DNA of 64,000 nucleotides from Nocardiopsis suaedae. Lineage in GTDB: Bacteria; Actinomycetota; Actinomycetes; Streptosporangiales; Streptosporangiaceae. A program made the position numbers and the translations under genes. The stretch covers positions 27,259 to 91,258 of the forward strand of contig NZ_JAQFWP010000021.1 of assembly GCF_027706745.1 (NCBI RefSeq). Direction: 5' to 3'. The notes beneath the pieces were generated by a model. It ran no database searches, was not told where the DNA came from, and worked only from the letters and a program-made list of their open reading frames with translations. Positions 40,860-50,160 of this stretch are shown one piece after another. Each line of letters opens with the position of its first letter. The stretch's first letter is position 1.

Positions 40860-42311
40860 TCAGTCGCAGGCGACCTTGGCGTCGGAGGCGCTCTTGGAGT
40901 CGATGTCGGCGCCGCCTCCACCGCCGCCCCCGCTGCTGCCGCCGCCGGAGGCCTTGAACCCGTCCCAGTCCTGGGAGACGATCACCTGCACGGTGTCGCC
41001 CAGGGCGGAGTTCTCCTCGGTGGTGCCGTTGGTGAAGGTCTTGGCGACCGCCTCGGCGGCGGCCTTCTGACCCGGCCCGTAGTAGACCGTCGTCTCCGGG
41101 GGGACCTGCCCGGTGGGGTTGCCCGTGCCCGCGGGCTGGAAGCCGCGGGTGGTCAGGCCGGTCGAGACCTCGTTGGCCAGGCCGGGGATGGAGGTGCCGT
41201 TGAGCACCTCGACCGAGACCCCGGAGGGGTCGACCTTCTCCTCCTCCTTGCCGCCGCCGGATCCGCCGCCGTCGTCCTCGGACCCGCCGCCGATCTCGTC
41301 GGCGGCCACCTGCTGCCAGAGCTGGGACGCCTTCGGCTCGGACCAGGCGACCCGGTTCGCGTCGGCCGGGTGGGGGCCGTTGGGCACCGTGATGAACTCG
41401 ACGTCGTCCAGGTCCACCTCGCGCATGGCCACGCCGATGTCGCCCATGGTGGACACGGTGAGGCCGTCGTCGGTGGTCAGCGAGTCGGCGACCGAGCCCA
41501 GGAAGGAGTTGAGGGTGGTGGGGCTGGACAGCACGTCACCGCTCATCACCGTCTTGAGCATGGCGCCCATGAAATCCTGCTGACGGCTGATCCGGGACAG
41601 GTCGCTGCCGTCGCCCTGGCCCTTGCGGGAGCGCACGTACCCCAGCGCCTCCTCGCCGTTCAGCTTCTGCTCACCGGCCTCCAGGTCCAGGTGCCCGGCG
41701 TTCTTGTCCTGGATCGGCTCGGGGATGCACATGGTGACCCCGCCCACGGCGTCGACCATCTCCTTGAACCCGGTGAAGTCGAGGCTGACGAAGTGGTCGA
41801 TGTGCACATCGGTGAGGTCCTCGACGGTCTTCCACAGGCACTCGACCCCGCCGTTGTTCATCGCCTCGCCGATCATGGCGGTGTGCGCCTGCTGGCCGGG
41901 CTTGTCGTCCTTGGCCTCGCACTGGGGCAGGTCGACGATGGAGTCGCGGGGGATGTTGACCAGGGTGGCGCTCTTCTTCTCGGGGGAGATGTGCGCCACG
42001 GCCAGCACGTCGGGGCGCTCGCCCTCGGCGTCGCCGTACTCGCTGTTGGCGCCGGAGCGCACGTCGGAGCCGATGATCATGATGTTCATGACCCCGTCGA
42101 TCCGGGTGGGGCGGTCGCCCCACTCGTCGAAGTCGATCTGCTCCTGGTTGATCTTGTTGTAGATGTTGAAGTAGACCCCGTACCCGGTCAACAGGCTGAG
42201 GATGACCAGACCGGTGGAGACCATGGCGATGATCCGTGCGGGCGACACCGCCCGCCGGGCTGCGGCGTGACCCCGCGTGGAGCCGCGTGAGGAGGGGCGT
42301 TTTCTCGGCAT
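40860..42311 (-). CDS. LCP-family cell-wall glycopolymer ligase
   Basis: Second LCP enzyme of the window, 483 residues. A basic head (MPRKRPSSRGSTRGHAAARR) precedes a single helix near 27-48. The LCP domain has NIMIIGSDVRSG, LVNIPRDSIVDLP, HFVSLDFTGFKEMVDAVGG and LGYVRSRKGQGDGSDLSRIS. LytR_C (VSVEVLNGTSIPGLANEV) follows and the end is Gly/Ser-rich (GGGSSGGGGGGGA). A four-residue Cys pair in the loop ECLW and CEAKD region could form a disulfide outside the cell. It is just downstream of a TIGR03089 gene on the same strand. Confidence 0.93.
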   Translation of the reverse strand: MPRKRPSSRGSTRGHAAARRAVSPARIIAMVSTGLVILSLLTGYGVYFNIYNKINQEQIDFDEWGDRPTRIDGVMNIMIIGSDVRSGANSEYGDAEGERPDVLAVAHISPEKKSATLVNIPRDSIVDLPQCEAKDDKPGQQAHTAMIGEAMNNGGVECLWKTVEDLTDVHIDHFVSLDFTGFKEMVDAVGGVTMCIPEPIQDKNAGHLDLEAGEQKLNGEEALGYVRSRKGQGDGSDLSRISRQQDFMGAMLKTVMSGDVLSSPTTLNSFLGSVADSLTTDDGLTVSTMGDIGVAMREVDLDDVEFITVPNGPHPADANRVAWSEPKASQLWQQVAADEIGGGSEDDGGGSGGGKEEEKVDPSGVSVEVLNGTSIPGLANEVSTGLTTRGFQPAGTGNPTGQVPPETTVYYGPGQKAAAEAVAKTFTNGTTEENSALGDTVQVIVSQDWDGFKASGGGSSGGGGGGGADIDSKSASDAKVACD

Positions 42312-42331
42312 CGGGAACCAATGAGTGGACG

Positions 42332-43144
42332 TCAGGACAGTGGCCTGATGCCGCCCGAGGGCGCGGGGGTGCCGGGCGGTGCGCCGACGAGGGCCGTGGC
42401 GCGCTCCATATCAAGCCGTGATTGCAGGTTAGCCGAATCGATACTCGGGGTGAGGACGAGCGGCACCGCGCGGGACAGCGGGGCGAGGAACCGGGACAGG
42501 TCCGGCCCGAGTGCCCCCAGGGGCTCCCGCGCTGAGGTGATGATAGCCACACGGTCCCCGCCGGTCAGCTCCCAGGCCCGTGCCCGCTCCCGGGCGGCCC
42601 CGGCCAGCTCGGCCGCGGTGAACGTCCGTCCCCCCGACTCCAGGGCCGGGTGCGCCGGGTCGGAGGCGGCGGGCGAGGGCGTGTGGTGGTCCCCGTATCC
42701 GCGCACCTCATCGGCGTAGTCCAGGGCCGCCGGAGGGCAGTCGGGCAGCGGTGCGCCCAGCGGGTGCAGGGAGGCGGCGACGGCCTCGCGCGCACCGGAG
42801 TCCAGGGCGGGCCCGATCCGGTCGGCGTCGGCCACGGCGATGTCGGCGGAGGGCACCGCGGCGGCGTCCTCCGGCAGCACCGGGACGGCCCCGGCCGACC
42901 AGCACGCCACCAGCCAGGCCAGCGACTGCCAGTGCACCGGCAGGGCCAGCGCCACGCGCTCGCCCGGGACCGCGCCGAGCCCGTCGACCAGCATGTTCGC
43001 GGTCTTGGCGACCCAGTTGCCGAACGTGGCGCCGGAGAGCTCCACCCGGCCGCCGACGGGGCCGTCGTAGGCCGTCACGAAGGGGCGGGACGGGTCGGCG
43101 TCGTGGGCGTCGCGCCACAGGAGCGCAGGGGTGTCCGCGGGCAC
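42332..43144 (-). CDS. TIGR03089-family protein (truncated AMP-ligase-like)
   Basis: A 270-residue protein resembling only the N-terminal part of AMP-forming acyl-CoA/adenylate ligases. WRDAHDADPSRPFVTAYD, GNWVAKTANMLVDGLGAVPG and RVALALPVHWQSLAWLVACW fit that domain. The ATP-binding TSGTTGxPK loop is degenerate or missing (ALESGGRTFTAAELAGAA), so it is unlikely to adenylate. Such proteins occur throughout actinobacteria next to LCP genes; the function is unknown. GTG 43144 has GGAGGA 7 nt upstream. It ends 20 nt before the LCP start. Confidence 0.8.
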   Translation of the reverse strand: MPADTPALLWRDAHDADPSRPFVTAYDGPVGGRVELSGATFGNWVAKTANMLVDGLGAVPGERVALALPVHWQSLAWLVACWSAGAVPVLPEDAAAVPSADIAVADADRIGPALDSGAREAVAASLHPLGAPLPDCPPAALDYADEVRGYGDHHTPSPAASDPAHPALESGGRTFTAAELAGAARERARAWELTGGDRVAIITSAREPLGALGPDLSRFLAPLSRAVPLVLTPSIDSANLQSRLDMERATALVGAPPGTPAPSGGIRPLS

Positions 43145-43322
43145 AGGAGGGTCCTCCGCTGGTTCGGCGGCCCCGCCGGGACGGGCTGGGGGAGGGGCGG
43201 GGCTGCGGACATGCTACTGGCACGTCGCCCCCTGTTCACGCCGGGAGGACCCCGGCCTCCCGGACGCCGCGGTCGTATAGCGTCGCAGGCGTGTAACGAA
43301 GACCTCCGGGAGGACCGTAGCC

Positions 43323-44825
43323 GTGCCCGAACCCCGCCCCCTCAGCGACTCCGATCCGCGCCGGGTCGGGCGCTACCGGATCACCGGCCGCCTCGGCGAG
43401 GGCGGTCAGGGCACCGTCTACCTGGGCGAGGCGCCCGACGGCACCCGCGCGGCGGTCAAGACGCTGGGCGCCGCCTCCCTGGCGGACCCCTCGATGCGGG
43501 GGCGGTTCACCCGTGAGGCCGAGGCGGCCCGCCGCGTGGCCTCGTTCTGCACGGCGGCGGTGCTCGACGCCGACTTCGCCGCGGACCCGCCCTACATCGC
43601 CAGCGAGTACGTCGAGGGGCCGTCGCTGGCCGAGGCGGTGCGCGCGGGCGGCCCGCTGACCGGCGGCGACCTGGAGCGGCTGGCGGTCAACACGGCCACA
43701 GCGCTGGTGGCGGTGCACGAGGCCGGGATCGTCCACCGGGACCTCAAGCCCGACAACGTGCTGCTGGCCCAGGGCGGGGCGCGCGTCATCGACTTCGGGG
43801 TGGCGCAGGTGCCGCTGGCCGACGGGGGCCGCACCGCCACCGCCATCGGCACCCCGGCGTTCATGGCGCCCGAGCAGGTCTCGGGCACCGGGGTGGGGCC
43901 CGCCGCGGACGTGTTCGCGTGGGGCGCGGTCACCGCCTTCGCCGCGACGGGGAGGCTGCCGTTCGCCGGATCGACCGTGCCCGAGGTGCTGCACCGCGTG
44001 CTGCACGGGGTCCCCGACGTCGGGGGCGTGCCCGAGCGGCTGCGCCCCATGGTGGTGGCGGCCCTGTCCAAGGAGCCGGAGCGGCGGCCGCAGACCGAGG
44101 ACCTGCTGATGATGCTGCTGGGCCGCAAGACGGCTCCGGCGGCCGCCGACCCGCAGGCGACCCTGGCCGCGGGGGCCGGTCCCACCCGCGCCTTCGAGGG
44201 GCCGGGGCCGCAGGCGCCCGGACAGGGGGGACCGGGCCGGCGCGCCGGGCGGCGGGCCGCCGCCGCGGTGGCCGGGGCGGCCGTCCTGGCCGCGCTGGCC
44301 CTGGCGGCGGGGCTGCTCCTGCCCGGACTCCTGCGGGGCGGCCAGGGCGGCGCCGAGGAGCCGGGGGGCACCGACGGCGCGGCCGCCGACCAGGGCGGGG
44401 CGCCGGGGGAGGGATCTCCCGACGGCGAGGCGTCCGCCTCCCAGGAGCCCTCGCCGGCCCCGACCCCGTCGGGGCCGTCGTCGGCGCCGATCCCCGCCCC
44501 GGCGTTCACCGCGGACTTCGAGGGCGACTGGCGGGGCAACGTCGGCGTGGACTTGTGGGAGATGCAGGTCGACGAGGGCGAACGCTCGGCGGTCCTGGAG
44601 AACTCCGAGGACGACGACTGCTACGTGGAACTGACCCTGGTGCGCGGCTGGGAGGATCCGGCCGAGGGGTACGAGGCCGAGGTGGTCGACTCCGGCCAGG
44701 GCGAGGAGTGCACCGCCCCGGCGCCGCGGGGGGCGCTCATCACCCTGGAGGCGGACGTGCTGACCGTGGACTTCGACGGCCCCGAGACAGAGGGCGAAGA
44801 ACTCCCCATGCGCCGCGAGGACTAG
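43323..44825 (+). CDS. Membrane Ser/Thr protein kinase (PknB-like)
   Basis: Hanks-type kinase, 500 residues. GRLGEGGQGTVYLG is the Gly-rich loop and AAVKTLG holds Lys46. HRDLKPDNVLL has catalytic Asp140, IDFGVAQV is the DFG loop, and GTPAFMAPEQVSG is the activation-segment end. A Pro/Gly-rich linker leads to one membrane helix (about residues 313-337). The extracellular part is Ser/Pro-rich, then a small folded domain (ADFEGDWRGNVGVDLWEMQV). It has no PASTA repeats, so its ligand differs from peptidoglycan-sensing kinases. GTG 43323 follows a GGGAGGACC ribosome site; a TATAGC -10-like box lies about 50 nt upstream. Confidence 0.93.
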   Translation: MPEPRPLSDSDPRRVGRYRITGRLGEGGQGTVYLGEAPDGTRAAVKTLGAASLADPSMRGRFTREAEAARRVASFCTAAVLDADFAADPPYIASEYVEGPSLAEAVRAGGPLTGGDLERLAVNTATALVAVHEAGIVHRDLKPDNVLLAQGGARVIDFGVAQVPLADGGRTATAIGTPAFMAPEQVSGTGVGPAADVFAWGAVTAFAATGRLPFAGSTVPEVLHRVLHGVPDVGGVPERLRPMVVAALSKEPERRPQTEDLLMMLLGRKTAPAAADPQATLAAGAGPTRAFEGPGPQAPGQGGPGRRAGRRAAAAVAGAAVLAALALAAGLLLPGLLRGGQGGAEEPGGTDGAAADQGGAPGEGSPDGEASASQEPSPAPTPSGPSSAPIPAPAFTADFEGDWRGNVGVDLWEMQVDEGERSAVLENSEDDDCYVELTLVRGWEDPAEGYEAEVVDSGQGEECTAPAPRGALITLEADVLTVDFDGPETEGEELPMRRED

Positions 44826-44868
44826 GAGGAACCCGTACCGCCCCCTCAGGGCCGGGGGGTCATCGTGC

Positions 44869-44884
44869 GTGGCGGAATCGCCAC
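44869..44884 (+). terminator. Short hairpin after the kinase gene
   Basis: GTGGCG-GAAT-CGCCAC, 44 nt past the stop codon. The stem is only 6 bp. The 259-nt gap shows no gene I would defend. Confidence 0.3.
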
Positions 44885-45084
44885 ACGAGCACGCTCAAGA
44901 CGGTCGTTCCACCGCGCAGGATCGTCGAACCCCGTCCCTGTGTCCGTCATGTCTGGAATAGTGAGCTTCGTCTCGTGCGACAGGCCGCTCGGCCTGCCAG
45001 GGGCGTCTTCCGGTCCCCCTCCCCCTCCGGGGCGGCCAGCGGGGCGGAATCGGCCTGAGGGGCCTTCAGTGGCACAGTAACCCC

Positions 45085-47142
45085 ATGTCCCGCACTCCCG
45101 GACGCCTATTGGCACGCGCCACCGTGCTGCCCGCCTTCGCACTCGCGGGGTGGCTGCTGGTGGCCTTCCCGCTGCTGCTGATCGGGTGGTTCACCCCCCT
45201 CGCGGGGCTGGCCGCCGGGGTTCCCGCCGTCGCCTTCGCCGCCTACGCGGCCGTCAGGTGGACCCCAGAACCGAGAGGAGACCCGCCGCCCTGGTGGCCC
45301 GTGGCCGCCACCCTGCTCGTCGCCGCCGCCTTCACCGCCGTCCAGCTCGCCTACCACGCCGAGGCGCTGGTGATCCGGCGCGACCCCGCCTCCTACGCCC
45401 AGTACACGATCTGGATCGCGCAGCACGGATCGCTGCCGATCCCCCAGGGCCGCGCGCTCATCGCGGGCGACGCCCCCGGCCTGACCTACGGCAGTCTCGC
45501 CTACTACCAGGTGGGCGACGAGATCTGGCCCCAGTTCCTCGCCGGGGCGCCGCTGCTGTACGCCGTCGGCCACTGGATCGCGGGGCCCGCCGGCATGGTC
45601 CTGGTCCCGCCGGTCGTCGGAGGGCTGGCGGTGCTGGCCTTCGGCGGGCTCGCCGCCCGGCTCGTGGGCGCCCGCTGGGCGCCCCTGGCCGCGCTGCTGC
45701 TCGCCGCCTCCCTGCCCGTGCAGTGGGCGAGCCGCTCCACCTACAGCGAACCCGTCGCCCAGCTCCTCATGCTCGGCGGGCTCGCGGTCGCCGTCGACGC
45801 CCTGTCGGAGCGGGTGCCGCTGCGCGGCCGGTGGGGGCGGCCGCACCTGCTGGCGGGCGCCGCCGGGCTGATGTTCGGCCTGGGCCTGGTGGTGCGCATC
45901 GACATGCTGCGCGACGCGCTGCCGGTCGTGGCCGTCGCCGGGCTGCTCGTCCTCGCCCGCCGCGGGCAGGGGGTGCCGCTGGCGCTGGGGCTCGCCGCGG
46001 GCGCCGGCTACGGCCTGGTGGCCGGGTTCGGGCTGTCCCGCCCCTACCTGGAGCACCTGTCCGCCTCGCTGGACCCGCTGCTGGTGATCTGCGGCGCGGT
46101 GGTGGCGGCGACCGCGGTCGGTACCGCCGCGCTCTGGCGGCACGGGGTGCCGCGCACCGACCGGCCGCCGTGGCTGCCGACCGCCGCGGCCGCCGTGGTC
46201 GCCCTGGCGGCGGTCGGCCTGGCGCTGCGCCCGCTGCTGTGGCCCGAGTACGGGCACGGCGACGAGGCCACCGCCAACTTCGTCGGGCAGGTGCAGGACA
46301 TCGAGGGCCTGCCGCACGACCCGGACCGCAACTACGAGGACATGAGCCTGTACTGGGTGGGCTGGTACCTGGGGCTGGGCGGGGTGCTGTTCGGCACACT
46401 CGGGGCGTGCCTGCTCACCCGCCGCGTGCTGCTGCGGCGCGCCCCGGAGTGGGTGCTGCCGCTGGCGGTCATGGCCTGGTCGGTGGCGGCCACCCTCGCC
46501 CGCCCGGCGATCACCCCGGACCACCCGTGGGCCTCCCGGCGCCTGGTGGTGCTGGTGCTTCCGGCCTTCGTCCTGCTGGCCGTCTGGTTCCTGGCCTGGG
46601 CGGCGCGCCGCCTGGAGGCCCTCGCCCCGCCGGACGGGAGCCCGGGCGGGCGGGTGCTCGCCCCGGCCGCCGTGGCGGTGGGCGCGCTCGCCGTGCTCGT
46701 CCCGGCGGCGGCCACGTCGGTGCGCGGCCTGGACTACCGCTCCGACGTCGGCACGATCCGGGCCGCCGAGAGCCTGTGCGCGGCGATCCCCGGGGACGCG
46801 AGCGTCGTCCTGGTCGACGGCGTCGGCCACTACTACGGCCAGCTCATCCGGGGCATGTGCGGCGTCCCGGTGGCCACGGCGGCCGACGGCGGCGCCGTGC
46901 TGCGGGCGGTCGAGGGCATCGCCGAGCGCGGGCGCACCCCCGTGCTCGCGGCGGAGAAGGAGGAGCGGCTGCGGATGCACGCGCCGCCGGGGGCGCTGGT
47001 GGAGCACCCCTTCCATGTGCGCAGCGACCAGGACCCGAGCACCCTGATGGAGCCGCCGTCGTCGCCGTGGGCCTTCCACGGCGACATCTGGGTGGCGGTG
47101 CTCCCCGACGGCGTGCCGCCCGCCCGGGAGGGCGCCCAGTGA
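45085..47142 (+). CDS. GT-C-fold polytopic membrane glycosyltransferase-like protein
   Basis: A 685-residue membrane protein with about 12 hydrophobic segments. The early extracytoplasmic loop carries VIRRDPASYAQYTIWIAQHG with Arg-Asp acidic residues as in GT-C mannosyl/arabinosyltransferases that use polyprenyl-phosphate sugars. A second loop, YGHGDEATANFVGQVQDIEG, may bind the acceptor. The C-terminal soluble part follows the last helix near residue 530. It is coupled by a 4-nt overlap to a DPM1-like GT2, which would make the polyprenyl-phosphate sugar donor for it. No ribosome site is visible; a CACAGT box 6 nt before the ATG is a weak leaderless candidate. Confidence 0.82.
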   Translation: MSRTPGRLLARATVLPAFALAGWLLVAFPLLLIGWFTPLAGLAAGVPAVAFAAYAAVRWTPEPRGDPPPWWPVAATLLVAAAFTAVQLAYHAEALVIRRDPASYAQYTIWIAQHGSLPIPQGRALIAGDAPGLTYGSLAYYQVGDEIWPQFLAGAPLLYAVGHWIAGPAGMVLVPPVVGGLAVLAFGGLAARLVGARWAPLAALLLAASLPVQWASRSTYSEPVAQLLMLGGLAVAVDALSERVPLRGRWGRPHLLAGAAGLMFGLGLVVRIDMLRDALPVVAVAGLLVLARRGQGVPLALGLAAGAGYGLVAGFGLSRPYLEHLSASLDPLLVICGAVVAATAVGTAALWRHGVPRTDRPPWLPTAAAAVVALAAVGLALRPLLWPEYGHGDEATANFVGQVQDIEGLPHDPDRNYEDMSLYWVGWYLGLGGVLFGTLGACLLTRRVLLRRAPEWVLPLAVMAWSVAATLARPAITPDHPWASRRLVVLVLPAFVLLAVWFLAWAARRLEALAPPDGSPGGRVLAPAAVAVGALAVLVPAAATSVRGLDYRSDVGTIRAAESLCAAIPGDASVVLVDGVGHYYGQLIRGMCGVPVATAADGGAVLRAVEGIAERGRTPVLAAEKEERLRMHAPPGALVEHPFHVRSDQDPSTLMEPPSSPWAFHGDIWVAVLPDGVPPAREGAQ

Positions 47143-48068
47143 ACGAGAACGGAGAGGCCCCCGTGGAGCGCGAGTCCCCCACGCCCGACGTCACCATCGT
47201 CCTGCCCTGCTACAACGAGGAGGCCCACGTGGTGGCGGAGGTGGAGCGCATCTGCGGGGCCATGGACGCCTCGGGCATCGGCTACGAGCTGCTCGCCTTC
47301 GACGACGCCTCCTCCGACGGCACCCTGGCGCGGCTCCGGGAGGCCGAGGGGCGCCTGCCGCACCTGGAGGTGATCGCCTTCGGGCACAACGGCGGGGCCG
47401 GGACGGTGCGCCGCATCGGCAGCCAACGCGCGCGCGGCGCCATCGTGGTGTGGACCGACGCCGACATGACCTACCCGAACGAGCGCATTCCCGAGCTGGT
47501 CGCCCTGCTGCACGAGGACCCGGCGGTCGACCAGGTGGTGGGGGCGCGGCGGCAGGAGGCGGGGTCGCACCGGCTGCTGCGGATCCCCGCCAAGTGGGCC
47601 ATCCGCAAGATCGCCGAGCACCTGACCAACACCCGCATCCCCGACCTCAACTCGGGGCTGCGGGCGTTCCGGCGCAAGGTGGCGCTGCCGTACCTGCGGC
47701 TGCTCCCGCCGGGGTTCTCCTGCGTCACCACCATCACCCTGGCGTTCCTGTCCAACCAGCACCGGGTCGAGTACCTGCCGATCGACTACGCCAAGCGGTC
47801 GGGGGACTCCAAGTTCCACTTCGTGCGCGACGCCTACCGGTACATCCTTCAGGTGCTGCGCATGGTGATGTACTTCAACCCGCTCAAGGTGCTGATGCCC
47901 CCGGCGCTGTGGCTGCTGGGCATCGGCGCCGCCAAGTTCGTGTTCGACCAGGTGCGCAACCCGCTCTACATCCCCAACAACACGGTGATGCTGCTGATGA
48001 CCGGCCTGATCGTGGGGGCGATGGCGCTGTTGGCCGACCTCATCGTGCGCTCGCGCGACGGCGTGTAG
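47139..48068 (+). CDS. DPM1/polyprenyl-phosphate glycosyltransferase-like GT2 with membrane helices
   Basis: GT-A enzyme, 309 residues. TIVLPCYNEEAHVVAEVERI is the UDP/GDP-sugar site. FDDASSDGTLARL, FGHNGGAGTVRRIGSQRA and WTDADMTYP (metal DxD) are typical of dolichol-phosphate mannosyltransferase-like enzymes. Two C-terminal helices (about 247-265 and 278-300) anchor it. It is translated from GTG 47139 overlapping the GT-C stop; GTG 47163 behind GGAGAGG is possible. It probably makes the lipid-linked monosaccharide that the GT-C protein uses outside. Confidence 0.88.
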   Translation: MNENGEAPVERESPTPDVTIVLPCYNEEAHVVAEVERICGAMDASGIGYELLAFDDASSDGTLARLREAEGRLPHLEVIAFGHNGGAGTVRRIGSQRARGAIVVWTDADMTYPNERIPELVALLHEDPAVDQVVGARRQEAGSHRLLRIPAKWAIRKIAEHLTNTRIPDLNSGLRAFRRKVALPYLRLLPPGFSCVTTITLAFLSNQHRVEYLPIDYAKRSGDSKFHFVRDAYRYILQVLRMVMYFNPLKVLMPPALWLLGIGAAKFVFDQVRNPLYIPNNTVMLLMTGLIVGAMALLADLIVRSRDGV

Positions 48069-48078
48069 GGGAGGGCGC

Positions 48079-49206
48079 GTGCAGGTGACGCTGGTCGGCC
48101 CGGCCCACCCGTACAAGGGCGGCGGGGCCCGGCACACCACGGAGCTGGCCCGGCGGCTGGCGGCGGAGGGGCACCGGGCGGTGCTGGAGTCGTGGCGGGC
48201 GCAGTACCCGGCGCTGCTGTACCCGGGGCGGCAGACGGTGCTGGAGGCGGAGGGGGAGCCGTTTCCCGCGACGCTGCGCCGGATGGCCTGGTACCGGCCG
48301 GACACCTGGTGGGCGGCGGGCCGCAGGGCCGCGGCCCGCGGGGGGCTGCTCGCGGTGGCGGTGCTGTCGCCGGTGCAGGTCCCGGCGTACCTGGTGCTGA
48401 TGGCGGCGGCGGGGCGGCGGGTGCGCACGGCCGTCGTGGCGCACAACGTGCTCCCGCACGAGCCGCGCCCGGGGGACCGGCCGCTGATGCGGGCGCTGCT
48501 GCGCCGGGCGGGGACGGTGCTGGTGCACTCCAGGGAGCAGGCGGCGCTGGCGCGGCGCCTGGCGCCGGGGGCGGACGTGCGGGTCGCCGACCTGCCGCCG
48601 CACTTCCCGGACGCGCACGCCCCGGCCGGGCGGGGCGGCCCGGCCCCCTCCCGCCCGGAGGGGGCCCCGCACTACCTCTTCTTCGGCCTGGTGCGGCCGT
48701 ACAAGGGGGTGGACGTGCTGATCCGGGCCTTCGCGAAGGGGGCGCCGCCGTCCGCGCGGCTGACGGTGGCGGGCGAGTTCTGGACCGGCGCGGACGCCTT
48801 CCGCGCCCTGGCGGCCGAGCTGGGGGTGGCCGACCGGGTGGCCCTGCGCGAGGGCTACGTCCCGGCGGGCGAGGTCCCGGCGCTGCTGGACGCGGCCGAC
48901 GCGCTGGTGCTGCCGTACCGGTCGGCCACGTCGACCCAGAACGTGCGCCTGGCGCACGAGCGGGGCCTGCCGGTGGTGGCGACCCGCGCGGGCGCGATGG
49001 CCGACCAGGTCCGCGACGGCGTCGACGGCCTCCTGTGCGAGCCGGGCGACGCGGACGACCTGGCGAGGGCGCTGGCGGCCTTCGCGGCCCCGGGCAAGGC
49101 GGAGGCGCTCCGCAGGGGCGTCCGCCCGGCCGACGCGGAGGCCCTGTGGAAGGCCTACACCAGGGAGTTGACCGGTTCCCGGGAGGGGGTGAACGGAGAC
49201 GGCTAG
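48079..49206 (+). CDS. GT4 glycosyltransferase
   Basis: A 375-residue GT-B protein. VTLVGPAHPYKGGGARHTTE is the acceptor-side loop, AHNVLPHEPRPGD contains a His-Asn pair seen in mannosyltransferases, and FFGLVRPYKGVDVLIRAF starts the donor domain. ATSTQNVRLAHERGLPVVAT is the usual nucleotide-diphosphate region, with the E-x7-E motif reduced. GTG 48079 follows GGGAGG. It lies 10 nt after the GT2 gene, so it is third in that operon. The end is 7 nt from the convergent membrane protein. Confidence 0.88.
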   Translation: MQVTLVGPAHPYKGGGARHTTELARRLAAEGHRAVLESWRAQYPALLYPGRQTVLEAEGEPFPATLRRMAWYRPDTWWAAGRRAAARGGLLAVAVLSPVQVPAYLVLMAAAGRRVRTAVVAHNVLPHEPRPGDRPLMRALLRRAGTVLVHSREQAALARRLAPGADVRVADLPPHFPDAHAPAGRGGPAPSRPEGAPHYLFFGLVRPYKGVDVLIRAFAKGAPPSARLTVAGEFWTGADAFRALAAELGVADRVALREGYVPAGEVPALLDAADALVLPYRSATSTQNVRLAHERGLPVVATRAGAMADQVRDGVDGLLCEPGDADDLARALAAFAAPGKAEALRRGVRPADAEALWKAYTRELTGSREGVNGDG

Positions 49207-49213
49207 TGCCGCC

Positions 49214-50137
49214 TCACCCCTGTGCGCGAATGCTGCGTCCGGCCCACCCCGCCAGGCCCGCCGCCGACAGGTCCGCCGCCGTCATCACCAGACGGGACAG
49301 GGCCGCCACCACCAGGGCCGCTCCCGGCGTCAACACCGGGGACAGCGCCACCACCAGCACCAGTTCGCGCACGCCGACGCCCGCCGGGGCGATGACGAAC
49401 AGCACGCCCAGCGTCCACGCCAGGGCGTAGGCCCCCGCCGCGATCGGCAGGGCGCGCCACCCCGCACCGTCGGCCCCCGCCACCAGGACCCCGATGTGCA
49501 GGGACAGCGGGATCCACGCCGCCAGGGTCCAGCCCAGCGCCGCCGCGGTGGCACGGCCGTCGACGCGCACCTCCACGGGGCGCTTCAGCAGCCGCATCGC
49601 CGTCCCGAGCACCGCCTCCACCACCCGGGGGTACAGCGCCGCCAGCAGCACCGGCGCCAGCAGCAGCGCCCACCACCAGCGCCGGGTCGCCTCCTCGGAG
49701 GCGAACGGCAGGGTGGCCGCCGCCACGGCCAGGTTCGCCGCCAGGGTCACCGCCACCGCCTGGGCCGTCGCCGCCGCCCCGCGGTGGCGGGGCACCTCGT
49801 GGTCGCGGGCCAGCTCCACCTGGGCCGCGAACGCCCACACCGACCCCGGCAGGTACTTGCCGAGCTGTCCGACGAACATCGCCCGCGCCGCCGTCGCCGC
49901 CGGCAGCGGCGACCCGAGCCCGGCCAGCAGCGCCCGCCAGGCCATCATCTGCCCGCCGAGCGCGGCCAGGGCGCAGGCCAGGGAGGCGGGCAGCGCCCAG
50001 AGGGGCAGCGCGGCCAGGGCGCCGCGCGCCTCGTCCCACCGGTCGGCCAGCGCGACGGCGGCGAACACCAGGACGGCGGCGAGGACGGCCAGGCGCACCC
50101 GGCGGTCGGAGCGCACGCGGGCGAGGAGGCTGGGCAC
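49214..50137 (-). CDS. Lysylphosphatidylglycerol synthase TM-domain (UPF0104) membrane protein
   Basis: A 307-residue integral membrane protein with about eight helices and no soluble catalytic domain. GQLGKYLPGSVWAFAAQVEL is the conserved hallmark of the family (Gln/Lys/Pro turn), followed by GVGVRELVLVVALSP. Members act as lipid flippases or as regulators of glycan assembly. Its position at the end of a glycosyltransferase block suits a lipid-linked sugar flippase. GTG 50137 has TACGCT 6 nt upstream and no ribosome site, so it may be leaderless. Confidence 0.85.
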   Translation of the reverse strand: MPSLLARVRSDRRVRLAVLAAVLVFAAVALADRWDEARGALAALPLWALPASLACALAALGGQMMAWRALLAGLGSPLPAATAARAMFVGQLGKYLPGSVWAFAAQVELARDHEVPRHRGAAATAQAVAVTLAANLAVAAATLPFASEEATRRWWWALLLAPVLLAALYPRVVEAVLGTAMRLLKRPVEVRVDGRATAAALGWTLAAWIPLSLHIGVLVAGADGAGWRALPIAAGAYALAWTLGVLFVIAPAGVGVRELVLVVALSPVLTPGAALVVAALSRLVMTAADLSAAGLAGWAGRSIRAQG

Positions 50138-50143
50138 GGGCCC

Positions 50144-50149
50144 AGCGTA
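50144..50149 (-). promoter_or_regulatory. -10 box of a probable leaderless promoter
   Basis: On the minus strand TACGCT precedes the GTG at 50137 by 6 nt (GGGCCC). Confidence 0.45.
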
Positions 50150-50160
50150 GTGGGCCGGGC

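Noticed and set aside
44846..45142. Minus-strand frame between the kinase and GT-C genes, ending in a short FDDPARWNDRLERARVAIPP stretch
   Set aside because: It overlaps the GT-C start, has no ribosome site, and only its last third has plausible codon use; too weak to call a gene or pseudogene.
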